DNA from: Oceanobacillus sp. HTM 045
GTDB taxonomy: Bacteria > Pseudomonadota > Alphaproteobacteria > Rhodobacterales > Rhodobacteraceae
Direction: 5' to 3'
NCBI GenBank assembly: GCA_009733745.1
Contig: WNWL01000001.1
Location: 930,001 to 994,000 of the forward strand
DNA length: 64,000 nucleotides
A program made the position numbers and the translations under genes. Positions 55,954 to 64,000 of this stretch are shown piece after piece; within the stretch, counting starts at the first letter, position 1, and every line of letters begins with the position of its first letter. The notes under the pieces are model-generated. The model was not told the DNA's origin and did no database searches. It saw nothing but the letters and a program-made list of their open reading frames with translations.

Positions 55954-56658
55954 TCAGTTCTCAAGGTAGGGGTTACGGGCGCAGAGCGCCGCGCGCCCCG
56001 CTTCGCTGTCGAGGCCGTGGAGCGCCAGCCCCCCCTCGTCGACGATGTGGCAGAGGTCCGCCGGGTCGGTCTCGCCGTTGAGCGCCGCCTCGAACTGGAC
56101 GATGAACTCGGTCGCCAGCCGCCCGTCGCGGATCGACTGGTAGGTTTCGTCGCCCGAACAGCAGTTGCCCCGCGCCCAGCTGCGGATCAGCCCGCCATCG
56201 ACCGGCTCGGCCGAGTAGAGGATCGGCCCGGCCTCCGAATAGCCGCCCGCCGCCGCGTCCCAGATGTACAGAACCGCGGTCGTGTTCGCGTTGCCGCTGA
56301 TCTCGGGGATGATGACTTCCGGCACGCCGTCGCCGTTCAGGTCGCGCACCGCCGGGTAGGCATAGGCGCCGTCGATCGTGCCCTCGAACGTGTCCACCGG
56401 GCCGTCCGGGCCGGCGACGCGCACGGTGACGTGCTCAAAGGTCTCGCCCTTGCGGAACGAGAACGCATAGGTCCAGGCCGCCCCGCCATGGCTGGCGAGG
56501 ATGCGGCAGGGCGCGTGAAGCCCCTGCTCGTCGAGATGCATCTCCGGGCCGTTGCAGTCCGGCAGCACGTCCTCCGCAAGCGCAGTACCCGGCAGCGCCA
56601 GCAGCGCCGCCACCACCAGCCACCCTGCGAGTGCATTCAACCTCACTCCCAACCTCAC
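55954..56658 (-). CDS. Exported protein with calcium-type DxNGDG repeat
   Basis: The protein has about 234 residues with a signal peptide (ending GTALAED). RDLNGDGVPEVIIPE is an FG-GAP/EF-hand-like calcium loop. Six or more cysteines (PDCNGPEM, APCRILASH, GNCCSGDE, DLCHIVDE, ALCARNPYL) suggest a disulfide-rich periplasmic fold. The best start is the GTG that overlaps the cupin stop (GTGA at 56658); a second GTG lies 12 nt on, in a short direct repeat GTGAGGTTG. Confidence 0.65.
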   Translation of the reverse strand: MRLGVRLNALAGWLVVAALLALPGTALAEDVLPDCNGPEMHLDEQGLHAPCRILASHGGAAWTYAFSFRKGETFEHVTVRVAGPDGPVDTFEGTIDGAYAYPAVRDLNGDGVPEVIIPEISGNANTTAVLYIWDAAAGGYSEAGPILYSAEPVDGGLIRSWARGNCCSGDETYQSIRDGRLATEFIVQFEAALNGETDPADLCHIVDEGGLALHGLDSEAGRAALCARNPYLEN

Positions 56659-57161
56659 TCCTCGCCCTCCCAGTAGTCGCGGGTTTCGCCGGCCCTGCCG
56701 ACGAAGCGCAGCCGCGCGCTGAAGAAATCCCGGCCCTCGCCGACGGCGACGCAGCCGAACTTGCCGCTGTCGGGGTACTCGACCACCTCCGGGTCCTGCC
56801 GGGTGGAAAAGGCCAGGTATTTCAGCACCGTGTCGCCGGTATTGGAGATCTGGTGCGCGGTCTCGGCCCCGCCCGCCGGCGCGGAGCAGACATCGCCTGC
56901 CTTCACCGGGTAGGTCTCGGCTCCGAGCCGGTAGGTGCCGGTGCCTTCGAGGATGACGAACATCTCCTCGTTGCCGTGGTGGTTGTGGAACGGGAACGCC
57001 GTCTTCCCCGGCTGGACGACGTGGAGCATGCAGCCGAGCTTCTTCGCCCCGATCGCGTTGGCGATCGGCGAGACCTCGGCCCCGAAACGCTCCGGCGTCG
57101 TCTCCGTCCGGTTGGGAAAGAGCTTCGCGTCGGCGACGTTGAGAACCGGCCCCGAAGTCAT
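56655..57161 (-). CDS. Cupin domain protein
   Basis: The 168-residue protein has a conserved cupin core: FPFHNHHGNEEMFVILEGTG (His, His, Glu metal ligands), YPVKAGDVCSAPAGG and AHQISNTGDTVLKYLAFST. Resembles sugar-isomerase-like or dioxygenase-like metal cupins; substrate unknown. Its ATG overlaps the stop of the small membrane gene by 4 nt. Confidence 0.87.
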   Translation of the reverse strand: MTSGPVLNVADAKLFPNRTETTPERFGAEVSPIANAIGAKKLGCMLHVVQPGKTAFPFHNHHGNEEMFVILEGTGTYRLGAETYPVKAGDVCSAPAGGAETAHQISNTGDTVLKYLAFSTRQDPEVVEYPDSGKFGCVAVGEGRDFFSARLRFVGRAGETRDYWEGEE

Positions 57162-57361
57162 CGCTGATCCTCCTCCGCCGAAAAGGCGCTGCCGATCTTC
57201 TCGGCGTCGAGCCCCGGAATCCACGGCACGCCCAGCGGGATGGCCCCGCCCAGCGCCCGGGCAACGAAGGACTCGAACCCCATCACCACCGCCTGCCCGC
57301 CGAACGCGCACAGCACGAGCCCGGAGAGGACCTTCCTGGTCCGGCTCCGGGCCCGGGCCAT
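57158..57361 (-). CDS. Small membrane protein, unknown function
   Basis: The 67-residue protein starts with a basic tract (RARSRTRK) and one membrane helix (about 11-30, VLSGLVLCAFGGQAVVMGF). It overlaps the cupin start by 4 nt and follows the next gene by 1 nt, so it is firmly part of the run of coupled small genes between sufB and sufC. Confidence 0.6.
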   Translation of the reverse strand: MARARSRTRKVLSGLVLCAFGGQAVVMGFESFVARALGGAIPLGVPWIPGLDAEKIGSAFSAEEDQR

Positions 57362-57362
57362 G

Positions 57363-57659
57363 TCAGGCGGCCCGCTTGAACGAGGCCGCGACGACGCGCT
57401 CGACCATCGTCAGGTAGGTCTCGCGGCCGCCGATGCCGGTCAGCGTCTCGCCCGAGGGGCGGACCACCTCCCAGAAGTCGTCGCGCACGGACTGCACGCG
57501 GCACACCATCTGCCCGTCGGTCTTGCCCGCCGGGTAGACGTCGAACGCGGTAAGGTCGGCATTGGTGACAACCTCCACGTCGTGCCCGGCGCCGTTCAGA
57601 TGCTCCGCCGTCGCCTCGGCCAGTGCCACGAAATCCGCCTGCTGTGTCGTGTTGCTCAT
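57363..57659 (-). CDS. Conserved hypothetical protein in the suf operon
   Basis: The 98-residue protein starts at the ATG 57659 (SNTTQQADFVALAEATAEHL), which lies between a hairpin and the coding region; a longer upstream frame is not protein-like. It has an alpha/beta look (HDVEVVTNADLTAFDVYPAG, MVCRVQSVRDDFWEVV) with no recognised motif. First of a chain of four to five overlapping genes behind sufB. Confidence 0.65.
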   Translation of the reverse strand: MSNTTQQADFVALAEATAEHLNGAGHDVEVVTNADLTAFDVYPAGKTDGQMVCRVQSVRDDFWEVVRPSGETLTGIGGRETYLTMVERVVAASFKRAA

Positions 57660-57680
57660 TATCTGCCTTTCTACTGTTGC

Positions 57681-57701
57681 GGGGCCGGACGGTCCGGCCC
57701 C
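57681..57701. other. Hairpin between sufB and the downstream small genes
   Basis: Inverted repeat GGGGCCGGAC (57681-57690) and GTCCGGCCCC (57692-57701) lies in the 170-nt gap after sufB. On the coding (minus) strand it is not followed by a T-run. It may act as an mRNA processing or stability element that lowers expression of the following genes, or as a partial terminator. Confidence 0.45.
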
Positions 57702-57829
57702 TTCGTTGTCGCCGCCGGCCGAATGCCCGCGGCTCTTGTTGTGTCTCCCCCCGCGCACGGTTCTGCGCGGAAATCCTGTCGGCGGTGGTCCGCCTTCCGG
57801 CCCGGGAAACCGGGCGGGCGCCGGTCGTC

Positions 57830-59350
57830 CTAGCCGACCGAGCCCTCCAGCGAGATCGCCACGAGCTTCTGCGCCTCGACGGCGAATTCCATCGGCAGCG
57901 CCTGGAGCACTTCCTTGCAGAAGCCGTTCACCACGAGCGCGACCGCCTCCTCCTCATCCATGCCGCGCTGGCGGCAGTAGAAGAGCTGGTCGTCGTCGAC
58001 CTTCGAGGTCGTCGCCTCGTGCTCGCAGCGCGAGGTGGTGTTGCGCACCTCGATATAGGGCACGGTATGCGCCCCGCAGCGGTCTCCGATCAAGAGGCTG
58101 TCGCACTGGGTGTAGTTCCGGCTCTGCGCCGCCTTAGGGTGCATGGTGACAAGGCCGCGATAGGTGTTCTGCGCCCTGCCCGCCGAGATGCCCTTGGAAA
58201 CGATCCGCGACTTCGTCCGCTTGCCGAGATGGACCATCTTGGTCCCCGTGTCGGCCTGCTGGGCGTTGTTGGCGATGGCGATCGAGTAGAACTCGCCCTG
58301 GCTGTCATCGCCCCGAAGGATGCAGGACGGGTATTTCCAGGTGATGGCCGAGCCGGTCTCCACCTGCGTCCACATCACCTTGGACCGGTCGCCCCGGCAG
58401 TCGGCGCGCTTGGTGACGAAGTTGTAGATGCCGCCCTTGCCGTTCTCGTCGCCCGGATACCAGTTCTGCACCGTGGAATACTTGATCTCCGCATCCTCCA
58501 GCGCGACCAGCTCGACCACCGCGGCGTGGAGCTGATTGGTGTCGCGCATCGGCGCGGTGCAGCCCTCCAGGTAGGAGACGTAGGCGCCCTTGTCGGCGAT
58601 GATCAGCGTCCGCTCGAACTGGCCGGTATTCTCCGCGTTGATGCGGAAATAGGTGCTCAGCTCCATCGGGCAGCGCACACCCGGCGGGACGTAGACGAAG
58701 GAGCCGTCGGAGAAGACCGCGCTGTTCAGCGTGGCGTAGAAATTGTCCGACTGCGGCACGACCGAGCCGAGATATTTCTTCACCAGTTCCGGGTGCTCCT
58801 GCAGCGCCTCGGAGATCGAGCAGAAGATCACCCCGGCCTTCGCCAGTTCGGCCTTGAAGGTGGTGCCGACCGAGACGCTGTCGAACACGGCGTCAACGGC
58901 AACCTTGCGCCCCTCCGCCGCCGCCTCGCCCGCGCCCTCGACGCCCGCGAGGATCATCTGCTCCTTCAGCGGGATGCCGAGCTTCTCGTAGGTGCGCAGC
59001 AGTTCCGGGTCCACCTCGTCCAGCGACTTCGGTTTCGTGTCGAAGCTCTTGGGCTGGGCGTAGTAATAATGGTCCTGGAAATCGATGGGCGGGTAGTCGA
59101 CCATCGCCCATTCCGGCTCCTCCATCTCCAGCCAGCGGCGATAGGCCTGGAGGCGCCATTCCAGCATCCACTCAGGCTCGCCCTTCTTCTCGGAGATCAG
59201 GCGGACGATGTCCTCGTTCAGGCCCTTCGGCGCGAACTCGGTCTCGATCTCGCTTTCCCAGCCGTACTTGTAGCGCCCGCCCACGGAGCGGACCATGTCG
59301 ACCGTTTCCTTCTCGACGCCTTCTTTGACGTTTGTATCGAGTGCGTTCAT
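57830..59350 (-). CDS. sufB: Fe-S cluster assembly scaffold SufB
   Basis: The 506-residue protein is the cluster-building scaffold of SufBC2D. Characteristic: [59 protein letters not shown], and the cysteine-bearing [20 protein letters not shown] followed by [19 protein letters not shown]. All conserved cysteines look present. It follows the IscS-like desulfurase gene by 17 nt. Confidence 0.97.
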   Translation of the reverse strand: MNALDTNVKEGVEKETVDMVRSVGGRYKYGWESEIETEFAPKGLNEDIVRLISEKKGEPEWMLEWRLQAYRRWLEMEEPEWAMVDYPPIDFQDHYYYAQPKSFDTKPKSLDEVDPELLRTYEKLGIPLKEQMILAGVEGAGEAAAEGRKVAVDAVFDSVSVGTTFKAELAKAGVIFCSISEALQEHPELVKKYLGSVVPQSDNFYATLNSAVFSDGSFVYVPPGVRCPMELSTYFRINAENTGQFERTLIIADKGAYVSYLEGCTAPMRDTNQLHAAVVELVALEDAEIKYSTVQNWYPGDENGKGGIYNFVTKRADCRGDRSKVMWTQVETGSAITWKYPSCILRGDDSQGEFYSIAIANNAQQADTGTKMVHLGKRTKSRIVSKGISAGRAQNTYRGLVTMHPKAAQSRNYTQCDSLLIGDRCGAHTVPYIEVRNTTSRCEHEATTSKVDDDQLFYCRQRGMDEEEAVALVVNGFCKEVLQALPMEFAVEAQKLVAISLEGSVG

Positions 59351-59367
59351 GGTTTCCCTCCAGGGGG

Positions 59368-60567
59368 TTATGCCGCTGCCCTGCGGCGGCGGTAGAAGTC
59401 TGTCCAGGTCTCGGCGAAGGCCATCACCTCGGCCTCCGTCGTTGTCGGCCCCATGCTCACGCGGACCGCGGAGGAGGCCGTCGTCTCGTCGTATCCCATG
59501 GCGCGCAGCACCCGGCTCGGGCCGACCTTGCCCGACGAGCACGCGCTGCCCGAGGAGATGGCGAAGCCCGCGAGGTCCATCTGCATCACCTGCGTCTCGC
59601 CCTTCCATCCCGGAACGGCGAAGCAGGACGTGTTCGGCAGCCGCGGCGCATCCTTGCCAAAGATGATGATGTCTGGCGCGGCAGATACAAGGGCATGCTC
59701 CAGATCGTCGCGCAGCTTCTCGACACGCTCCCAGACCCCGTCCTCCAGGTCCCGAAGCGCCGCCTCCGCCGCCGCGCCAAAGCCGGCGATGCCGATGACG
59801 TTCTCGGTGCCCGAGCGCCGGCCCATCTCCTGCCCGCCGCCGCGGATGATGGGATCAAGCTGCGTCACTCGGCCCGCAAGCGTGCCGACGCCTTTCGGAC
59901 CCCCGATCTTGTGGGACGAACAACTGACGAGCCGATGAGCAAGACTTGCCCAGATGGGCACCGTCCTGCCGAGGGCCTGCGTGATATCCGAGTGAAACAG
60001 GCTCTTCAGTCCGGTCGGGATTGCCGAGAATATCTCTGTCAGCGGCTGCAACACGCCGGTCTCGCCGTTCGCCGCGCCGATAGAGACCGTGAGCGAAAGG
60101 TCCTCAAACTCTTCCGCAGGGCGATCGGCATGGAAAACCGTTGTCTGGCGTCCCGTGAGGTAAGGTCGCGCGGCCGCAATCACCGCGCCGGGCGCCACGA
60201 CACCGTCGCGATCCGGCGCAGCCCAGGCCACCGCCTCACCATGAAAAACCTCAGCGTGGTCAAGAGGCAGGACGACACTGTCGTGCTCTATCTCGGCACT
60301 TACCGAGGGATGCCATGCGTGCTCGCATCGAAACACGAGGTTGTTGGCCTCCGTCGCCCCGCTCGTAAACACCACCTCAGACGGCTCGCACCCCACCAGC
60401 GCCGCGACCTGACCCCTTGCCTTCTCGACAATCCCCCGCGCCGCGCGGCCCTCGGCGTGGACGCTGGAGGGGTTGCCCACCACGTCCATCGCCGCGAGCA
60501 TCGCCTCGCGGGCTTCCGGCCTCAGCGGCGCGGTCGCGTTCCAGTCGAGATAGATCCGGCTGCTCAA
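59368..60567 (-). CDS. Cysteine desulfurase, IscS/NifS type (group I)
   Basis: The 399-residue PLP enzyme begins [20 protein letters not shown] and has [12 protein letters not shown], the PLP lysine in [28 protein letters not shown] and the active-site Cys in [11 protein letters not shown]. This is the group I layout, unlike SufS at the other end of the operon. It starts at a TTG that overlaps the iscR stop (TTGA), so translation is coupled to iscR. Both desulfurases in one operon is typical for many alphaproteobacteria. Confidence 0.93.
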   Translation of the reverse strand: MSSRIYLDWNATAPLRPEAREAMLAAMDVVGNPSSVHAEGRAARGIVEKARGQVAALVGCEPSEVVFTSGATEANNLVFRCEHAWHPSVSAEIEHDSVVLPLDHAEVFHGEAVAWAAPDRDGVVAPGAVIAAARPYLTGRQTTVFHADRPAEEFEDLSLTVSIGAANGETGVLQPLTEIFSAIPTGLKSLFHSDITQALGRTVPIWASLAHRLVSCSSHKIGGPKGVGTLAGRVTQLDPIIRGGGQEMGRRSGTENVIGIAGFGAAAEAALRDLEDGVWERVEKLRDDLEHALVSAAPDIIIFGKDAPRLPNTSCFAVPGWKGETQVMQMDLAGFAISSGSACSSGKVGPSRVLRAMGYDETTASSAVRVSMGPTTTEAEVMAFAETWTDFYRRRRAAA

Positions 60568-61052
60568 TGCGCGGTCTCCTCGGCGCCCTCGTGGTCGTCG
60601 ACCACGGCGATGAAGTCCGGCACCGCCGGGCACGGGTTCAGCTTCTTGCCGATCACGTCCGCGATGGTGGTTTGCGAAAGGAACACGTGCACATGAGCCG
60701 AGAGTTGCTCCCACAGCGCATGGGTCAGGCAGTCCACCTTGCTGCCGCCGCAACCGTGCGCCGGCTTCTTGTCGGAGCAGCGCAGCGCCGAGACGGTCTC
60801 GTCCACCGCGGCCATGATCGAGGCGATGTTGGTCTCCTCCGGCGCCTGCGCCAGCGTGTATCCGCCGCCGGGGCCGCGCACGCTCTCGACCAGCCCGGCA
60901 CGGCGCAGCTTCATGAACAGCTGCTCCAGGTAGGTCACCGAGATGTCCTGCCGCTCCGCGATGTCGCCCAGCGGCACCGGCGATGCGCCGCCGTTCAGCG
61001 CGATGTCCGCGAGCGCGGTCACGGCGTAGCGTCCCTTGGTGCTGAGCTTCAT
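60564..61052 (-). CDS. iscR: Rrf2/IscR-type iron-sulfur regulator
   Basis: The 162-residue protein has an N-terminal winged helix (STKGRYAVTALADIALNGG, ISVTYLEQLFMKLRRAGLVE, SVRGPGGGYTLAQAPEE) and the Cys triad region RCSDKKPAHGCGGSKVDC for an Fe-S cluster, then THALWEQL. Spacing C-x8-C-x6-C differs from the C-x5-C-x5-C of E. coli IscR. It heads the suf operon and probably represses it when clusters are plentiful. The start at 61052 fits the conserved MKLSTKGRY. Confidence 0.95.
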   Translation of the reverse strand: MKLSTKGRYAVTALADIALNGGASPVPLGDIAERQDISVTYLEQLFMKLRRAGLVESVRGPGGGYTLAQAPEETNIASIMAAVDETVSALRCSDKKPAHGCGGSKVDCLTHALWEQLSAHVHVFLSQTTIADVIGKKLNPCPAVPDFIAVVDDHEGAEETAH

Positions 61053-61242
61053 GTCTCGGGCCTCTCGCTTCCCGCCCCGGCCGCGCCCCGGACCTGCCGG
61101 GGCGCCCCGCCGGGCGCCAAAGTTCATGCCGGAACCGCGTTCCATCGCCCGTCCCGGGTGCCGGAACTTGACGAAACGCCGCCGCTTCTCTACCTCCCAC
61201 GCACCCGGGGAGCGGGGAATGCGGGTTCGGTGGATTTAAACT

Positions 61243-61278
61243 TAGAACAGTTCTAGGTTACCCGACTGGTTCCGTCAA
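61243..61278 (-). promoter_or_regulatory. Candidate suf operon promoter with overlapping palindromic operator
   Basis: On the minus strand, -35 TTGACG (61278-61273), a 17-bp spacer and -10 TAGAAC (61255-61250). The -10 is part of the inverted repeat TAGAAC-A/T-GTTCTA (61243-61255), a plausible IscR-type or iron-responsive repressor site. Start point near 61243, giving a leader of about 190 nt before iscR. Confidence 0.6.
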
Positions 61279-61386
61279 GCTTTCCCGAGTGCCCTGCCAG
61301 CCAGCCGCCGGCGCCAATCCGGGCGCCACCCGCGGACCGGCCCGGCGCGGCGCAAGGAACCACAAGAGCCGAAAGGTCGAGCTTAC

Positions 61387-62037
61387 ATGCCAGAGGTGAT
61401 CTTCCCCGGGCCCGAGGGCCGTCTCGAAGGCCGGTTCCACCCACAACCCGACAAGGAAGCGCCGATCGCCATCATCCTGCACCCGCATCCGCAATACGGG
61501 GGCACGATGAACAACAAGGTGGTCTACAACCTTCACTACGCCTTCCACCGCCTGGGCTTCTCGGTGCTGCGGTTCAACTTCCGCGGCGTCGGGCGCAGCC
61601 AGGGCGAGTTCGACCAGGGAATCGGCGAGCTGTCCGACGCCGCCTCCGCGCTCGACTACCTGCAGGCGCAGGTGCCGAACGCGCGCACCTGCTGGGTCGC
61701 GGGCTTCTCCTTCGGCGCGTGGATCGGGATGCAGCTCCTGATGCGCCGGCCGGAGATCTCCGGCTTCGTCTCGGTCGCGCCCCCGGCGAACACCTACGAC
61801 TTCACCTTCCTCGCCCCCTGCCCCTCCTCGGGCCTGATCATCAACGGCGAGGCCGACCGGGTCGTGCCGATGGCCGACGTGGAGAAGCTGTCGGCCAAGC
61901 TGAAGACGCAGAAGGGCATCACCATCACCCACACCACGGTGCCGGGCGCGGGCCACTTCTTCGAGAACGGCATGGACGAGATGATCGACATCGTCGAGGG
62001 CTACGTCCACGCCCGCCTCCGCGAAGGCGGGCGCTGA
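61387..62037 (+). CDS. Alpha/beta hydrolase
   Basis: The 216-residue protein has the strand-helix start IAIILHPHPQYGGTMNNKVV, FNFRGVGRSQGEFDQG, the nucleophile elbow GFSFGAW (Ser), INGEADRVVP (Asp) and VPGAGHFFENGMDE (His), so the catalytic triad is complete. This small hydrolase family often sits beside the suf/isc region in alphaproteobacteria; substrate unknown. Confidence 0.92.
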   Translation: MPEVIFPGPEGRLEGRFHPQPDKEAPIAIILHPHPQYGGTMNNKVVYNLHYAFHRLGFSVLRFNFRGVGRSQGEFDQGIGELSDAASALDYLQAQVPNARTCWVAGFSFGAWIGMQLLMRRPEISGFVSVAPPANTYDFTFLAPCPSSGLIINGEADRVVPMADVEKLSAKLKTQKGITITHTTVPGAGHFFENGMDEMIDIVEGYVHARLREGGR

Positions 62038-62271
62038 ACCGCGCGACCGGGGGCGGCACCCTGCCCCCGATCCGACACCCCGCCCGCCGGACACCGCGCG
62101 CCGGCAGGTGACAGGGGTACAGGGCGGCACGGGCACCGGCCACCTCGGACCCAATCCGCTCCCGCGAGGCGCCCCGCCGCCGGAGACCCGCAACCGGATG
62201 TGGACCCGGCCCCCTCCCGCCCCATAGTCTCACCCCGAAATGTCTCACCCCGATTCCGGACAGGGGACCGC

Positions 62272-63258
62272 ATGGACGAGACCGAAACCGGCGCGCAGCC
62301 CGGCGAGACGGGCGCGGCCACGCCCGCACCGGGCTACATGGACGCCGAGGTGATCTTCGAGGCCACCGCCGAGCGCGGCCAGAAGCCGTGGCACTGGGCC
62401 CATCTCAAGCTCTGCGCCCGCACCGAGCGCGCGCTCCGCGCCGACCCGACGCTGAACGAGGACCTCGTGGACGCGCTGCTGGAGCGCGACACCCTGCCCC
62501 GCGTCTCCGACATCGACGGGCAGACGCTGGTCATCCTGCGCGGCATCAACCACGACCCCAACGCCGACCCGGAGGACATGATCTCGATCCGCTTCGCGAT
62601 CACCGCCGACCGGATCATCTCGCTGGAGTTCCGCCGCCTCCGCCAGATCGACGCGCTGGCCGACGCCTTCCGCAACGGGCACGGCCCCAAGACCCCCGGC
62701 GCTTTCGTGCGCGACTTCATCGACGCGCTCCGCGCCGATGCCGAGCCGGTGCTCGACGCGGTGGAAGACCGCCTCGCCCGGCTGGAACAGCATTTCGTCT
62801 CGATCGCCGAGCACGGGCTCGACAAGGCCCAGCGCCGCGCGCTGGTGGACGTGCGGCAGGACACGATCCAGCTCCAGCGTTTCATCGCGCCGCAGGCCAC
62901 CGCGCTCGACCTGCTGACCCGGCTCAAGCCCGCCTGGCTCGCCGACAGGCGCGCCATCCGCGAGGAGGCCACCGCCTTCCGGCGGATCTCGGCCGACCTC
63001 GACTCGCTCAGGATGCGCGCCCAGCTCGTCGCCGACGAGGCCGGTCGCGCCGCGGTGGAACGGACCAACCGCACCGTCCTCCTCCTCTCGGTGGTCTCGG
63101 TCGTGTTCCTGCCGCTGACCTTCCTGACCGGCCTGCTCGGCGTGAACCTCGGCGGCATCCCCGGCGCCGACAGCCCCGCCGCCTTCACCGTCTTCACCGT
63201 CCTGCTGGTCGCCGTCGGCCTGATCGCCGTCTGGATCGCGCGCAGGCTGCTGCGCTGA
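62272..63258 (+). CDS. zntB: CorA/ZntB family metal ion transporter
   Basis: The 328-residue protein has a cytoplasmic N-terminal domain with acidic tract, a long helix region (about 150-260: RLARLEQHFVSIAEHGLDKA) and two C-terminal membrane helices with the pore motif GVN in TGLLGVNLGGIPGADS, a form found in ZntB-type proteins (CorA uses GMN). ZntB moves zinc with protons. The start at 62272 follows AGGGGAC. A direct repeat GTCTCACCCCGA (two copies about 62227-62253) lies just upstream. Confidence 0.9.
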   Translation: MDETETGAQPGETGAATPAPGYMDAEVIFEATAERGQKPWHWAHLKLCARTERALRADPTLNEDLVDALLERDTLPRVSDIDGQTLVILRGINHDPNADPEDMISIRFAITADRIISLEFRRLRQIDALADAFRNGHGPKTPGAFVRDFIDALRADAEPVLDAVEDRLARLEQHFVSIAEHGLDKAQRRALVDVRQDTIQLQRFIAPQATALDLLTRLKPAWLADRRAIREEATAFRRISADLDSLRMRAQLVADEAGRAAVERTNRTVLLLSVVSVVFLPLTFLTGLLGVNLGGIPGADSPAAFTVFTVLLVAVGLIAVWIARRLLR

Positions 63259-63353
63259 GGCGGGGCGCCCCGCGCGCGACACCGGGGGCGGAAACCGGGA
63301 TCGGAATGGGGGTGCCATTTGTTTGGGGGATGCTCAAGAGATCTGGCAGGCTG

Positions 63354-63920
63354 CTATTCGTTAGGAACCTCAGGAGCTCGTAGTTTGGCCTCTGGAAACA
63401 TCAACTGCATAAAGTGCAATTTGTATATGAGGGCCGCACGAATGAATCTAAGCCGAGCCCTCGATGGTTGATGAATCTCTAAGAGACGAAATTCATCCAG
63501 TTTTGACACCCTATCGACAATCGTGATCCTTTCGCATGCGGCAGAAATCTCTTCAGTTGCGAATGAAATTGTTACCCTTGAGTGCGCAAAAGCGTTCCGT
63601 ATCAATCTGATTACATCAAGGTCATCTCGCGTTTTCGGACCAATATACCCTAAGGCATAGGCCAAGTTAATTCTGGCTCCATGAGAGGATAAAATCCCCG
63701 CACCTCCAAAAAGTGAATTTTCTTCGGCACCTGTCAAGCGCCTCATTTTACTTCGAACTAGCGACAGCAGACTGTCTTCGACGGATGTAGCCGCCAGCAA
63801 GGCCGCACCCCTATCATCCATAGAAGTATAGAATAGGTCTTCGGAAAACGCCTCAGCCAATGGTCTCGGCTTGTTAGTAAGTTTATTGAGTGCTGCCTTC
63901 CAAGCCGATTTCCTCGCCAT
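63354..63920 (-). CDS. MltR-like family protein, AT-rich gene
   Basis: The 188-residue helical protein has the MltR-type core: DRGAALLAATSVEDSLLSLV, FGGAGILSSHGARINLAYAL, DDLDVIRLIRNAFAHSRVTI. The RNxFAH motif also occurs in HEPN-like domains of abortive and toxin systems. GC content falls abruptly at about 63,300, so this gene lies in an acquired segment. Its ATG overlaps the stop of the gene to its right (TGATG). Function inferred only at family level. Confidence 0.75.
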   Translation of the reverse strand: MARKSAWKAALNKLTNKPRPLAEAFSEDLFYTSMDDRGAALLAATSVEDSLLSLVRSKMRRLTGAEENSLFGGAGILSSHGARINLAYALGYIGPKTRDDLDVIRLIRNAFAHSRVTISFATEEISAACERITIVDRVSKLDEFRLLEIHQPSRARLRFIRAALIYKLHFMQLMFPEAKLRAPEVPNE

Positions 63921-64000
63921 CACGCGAGATCCTTCTTTCGATTAATTTGGACAACCATTCGATCCAGAAACGATATCCAGAGGAGAAGCAGCGATACAAT
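63920..64000 (-). CDS. C-terminal end of an AT-rich membrane protein (runs off the right edge)
   Basis: The minus-strand frame is open from the window edge and ends at TGA (63922-63920). The last 26 residues are hydrophobic then basic (IVSLLLLWISFLDRMVVQIN, then RKKDLA), as at the end of a membrane protein. The stop overlaps the MltR-like start. The composition matches that gene. Only a fragment is visible. Confidence 0.5.
   Translation of the reverse strand: MVSLLLLWISFLDRMVVQINRKKDLA

Overview
The window is GC-rich, densely packed chromosomal DNA from an alphaproteobacterium, most likely of the Rhodobacteraceae/Paracoccaceae (roseobacter) group. Pointers to this are the NDUFA12-type complex I protein beside an mlaD gene and an accB-accC-aat operon, an RNase E with a very long acidic insertion in its S1 domain next to a divergent AmiC-type amidase, a suf operon led by an Rrf2/IscR-type regulator, and many short-arm Tat and lipoprotein signals. 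No rRNA, tRNA, CRISPR array or complete insertion sequence was seen.

Layout. 1-4.3 kb: the end of pcm, two related LysM lipoproteins (one NlpD-like), a broken Hint-domain gene and an AmiC-like amidase. 4.4-9.1 kb: rne with a candidate promoter and a leader of about 370 nt, followed by a terminator and two tandem copies of a structured repeat. 9.1-12.5 kb: aminotransferase, M48 protease and DsbA-like protein. 12.5-18.2 kb: accB-accC-aat, a small Flp-like protein, then a leftward cluster (NDUFA12, MlaD, methyltransferase, DUF2155). 18.5-24.9 kb: FadL porin, small unknown proteins, TetR regulator, a rhodanese/ChrB-ChrA chromate module and an aminotransferase. 25-29.4 kb: secG and a lipid A/glycan modification set (GT39, GT2, LABN), then an exported thioredoxin-like protein. 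29.4-31.7 kb: dimethylargininase and a leaderless XRE regulator paired with an unknown protein. 31.8-38.4 kb: orphan peptide-type binding protein, porin, patatin, two-subunit aconitase X and an FMN-binding oxidase. 38.5-44.1 kb: LysR regulator, an IQM-like protein of eukaryotic flavour, pyrG, an AT-rich membrane gene that starts on the pyrG stop codon, a frameshifted remnant and a lipoprotein truncated haemoglobin. 44.3-50.4 kb: TerB, M15 peptidase, DUF2237, SYLF, beta-hydroxyacid dehydrogenase, penicillin acylase. 50.7-61.3 kb: the leftward suf operon (iscR, cysteine desulfurase, sufB, several small genes, sufC, sufD, two Yip1-like genes, sufS). 61.4-64 kb: alpha/beta hydrolase, ZntB-like transporter, then an abrupt AT-rich segment with a MltR-like gene and the end of a membrane protein.

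How the genes work together. The largest functional unit is iron-sulfur cluster assembly: IscR at the head, a candidate promoter whose -10 overlaps a 13-bp palindrome, two cysteine desulfurases and SufBCD. Envelope work is spread through the window (amidase and its probable NlpD-type activator, lipid A modification genes, FadL, porin, MlaD).

The most unusual signals are: (1) a family of three intergenic repeats with two conserved hairpins, one showing a compensatory base-pair change, each array sitting just after the last gene of rne or of the suf operon and between convergent genes; (2) the IQM-like protein at 39.4-40.5 kb; (3) the AT-rich insertion coupled to the pyrG stop with a truncated gene behind it; (4) the leaderless XRE gene whose promoter is covered by a near-perfect palindrome.

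All calls come from reading the sequence. Family names rest on remembered motifs and no database search was run.
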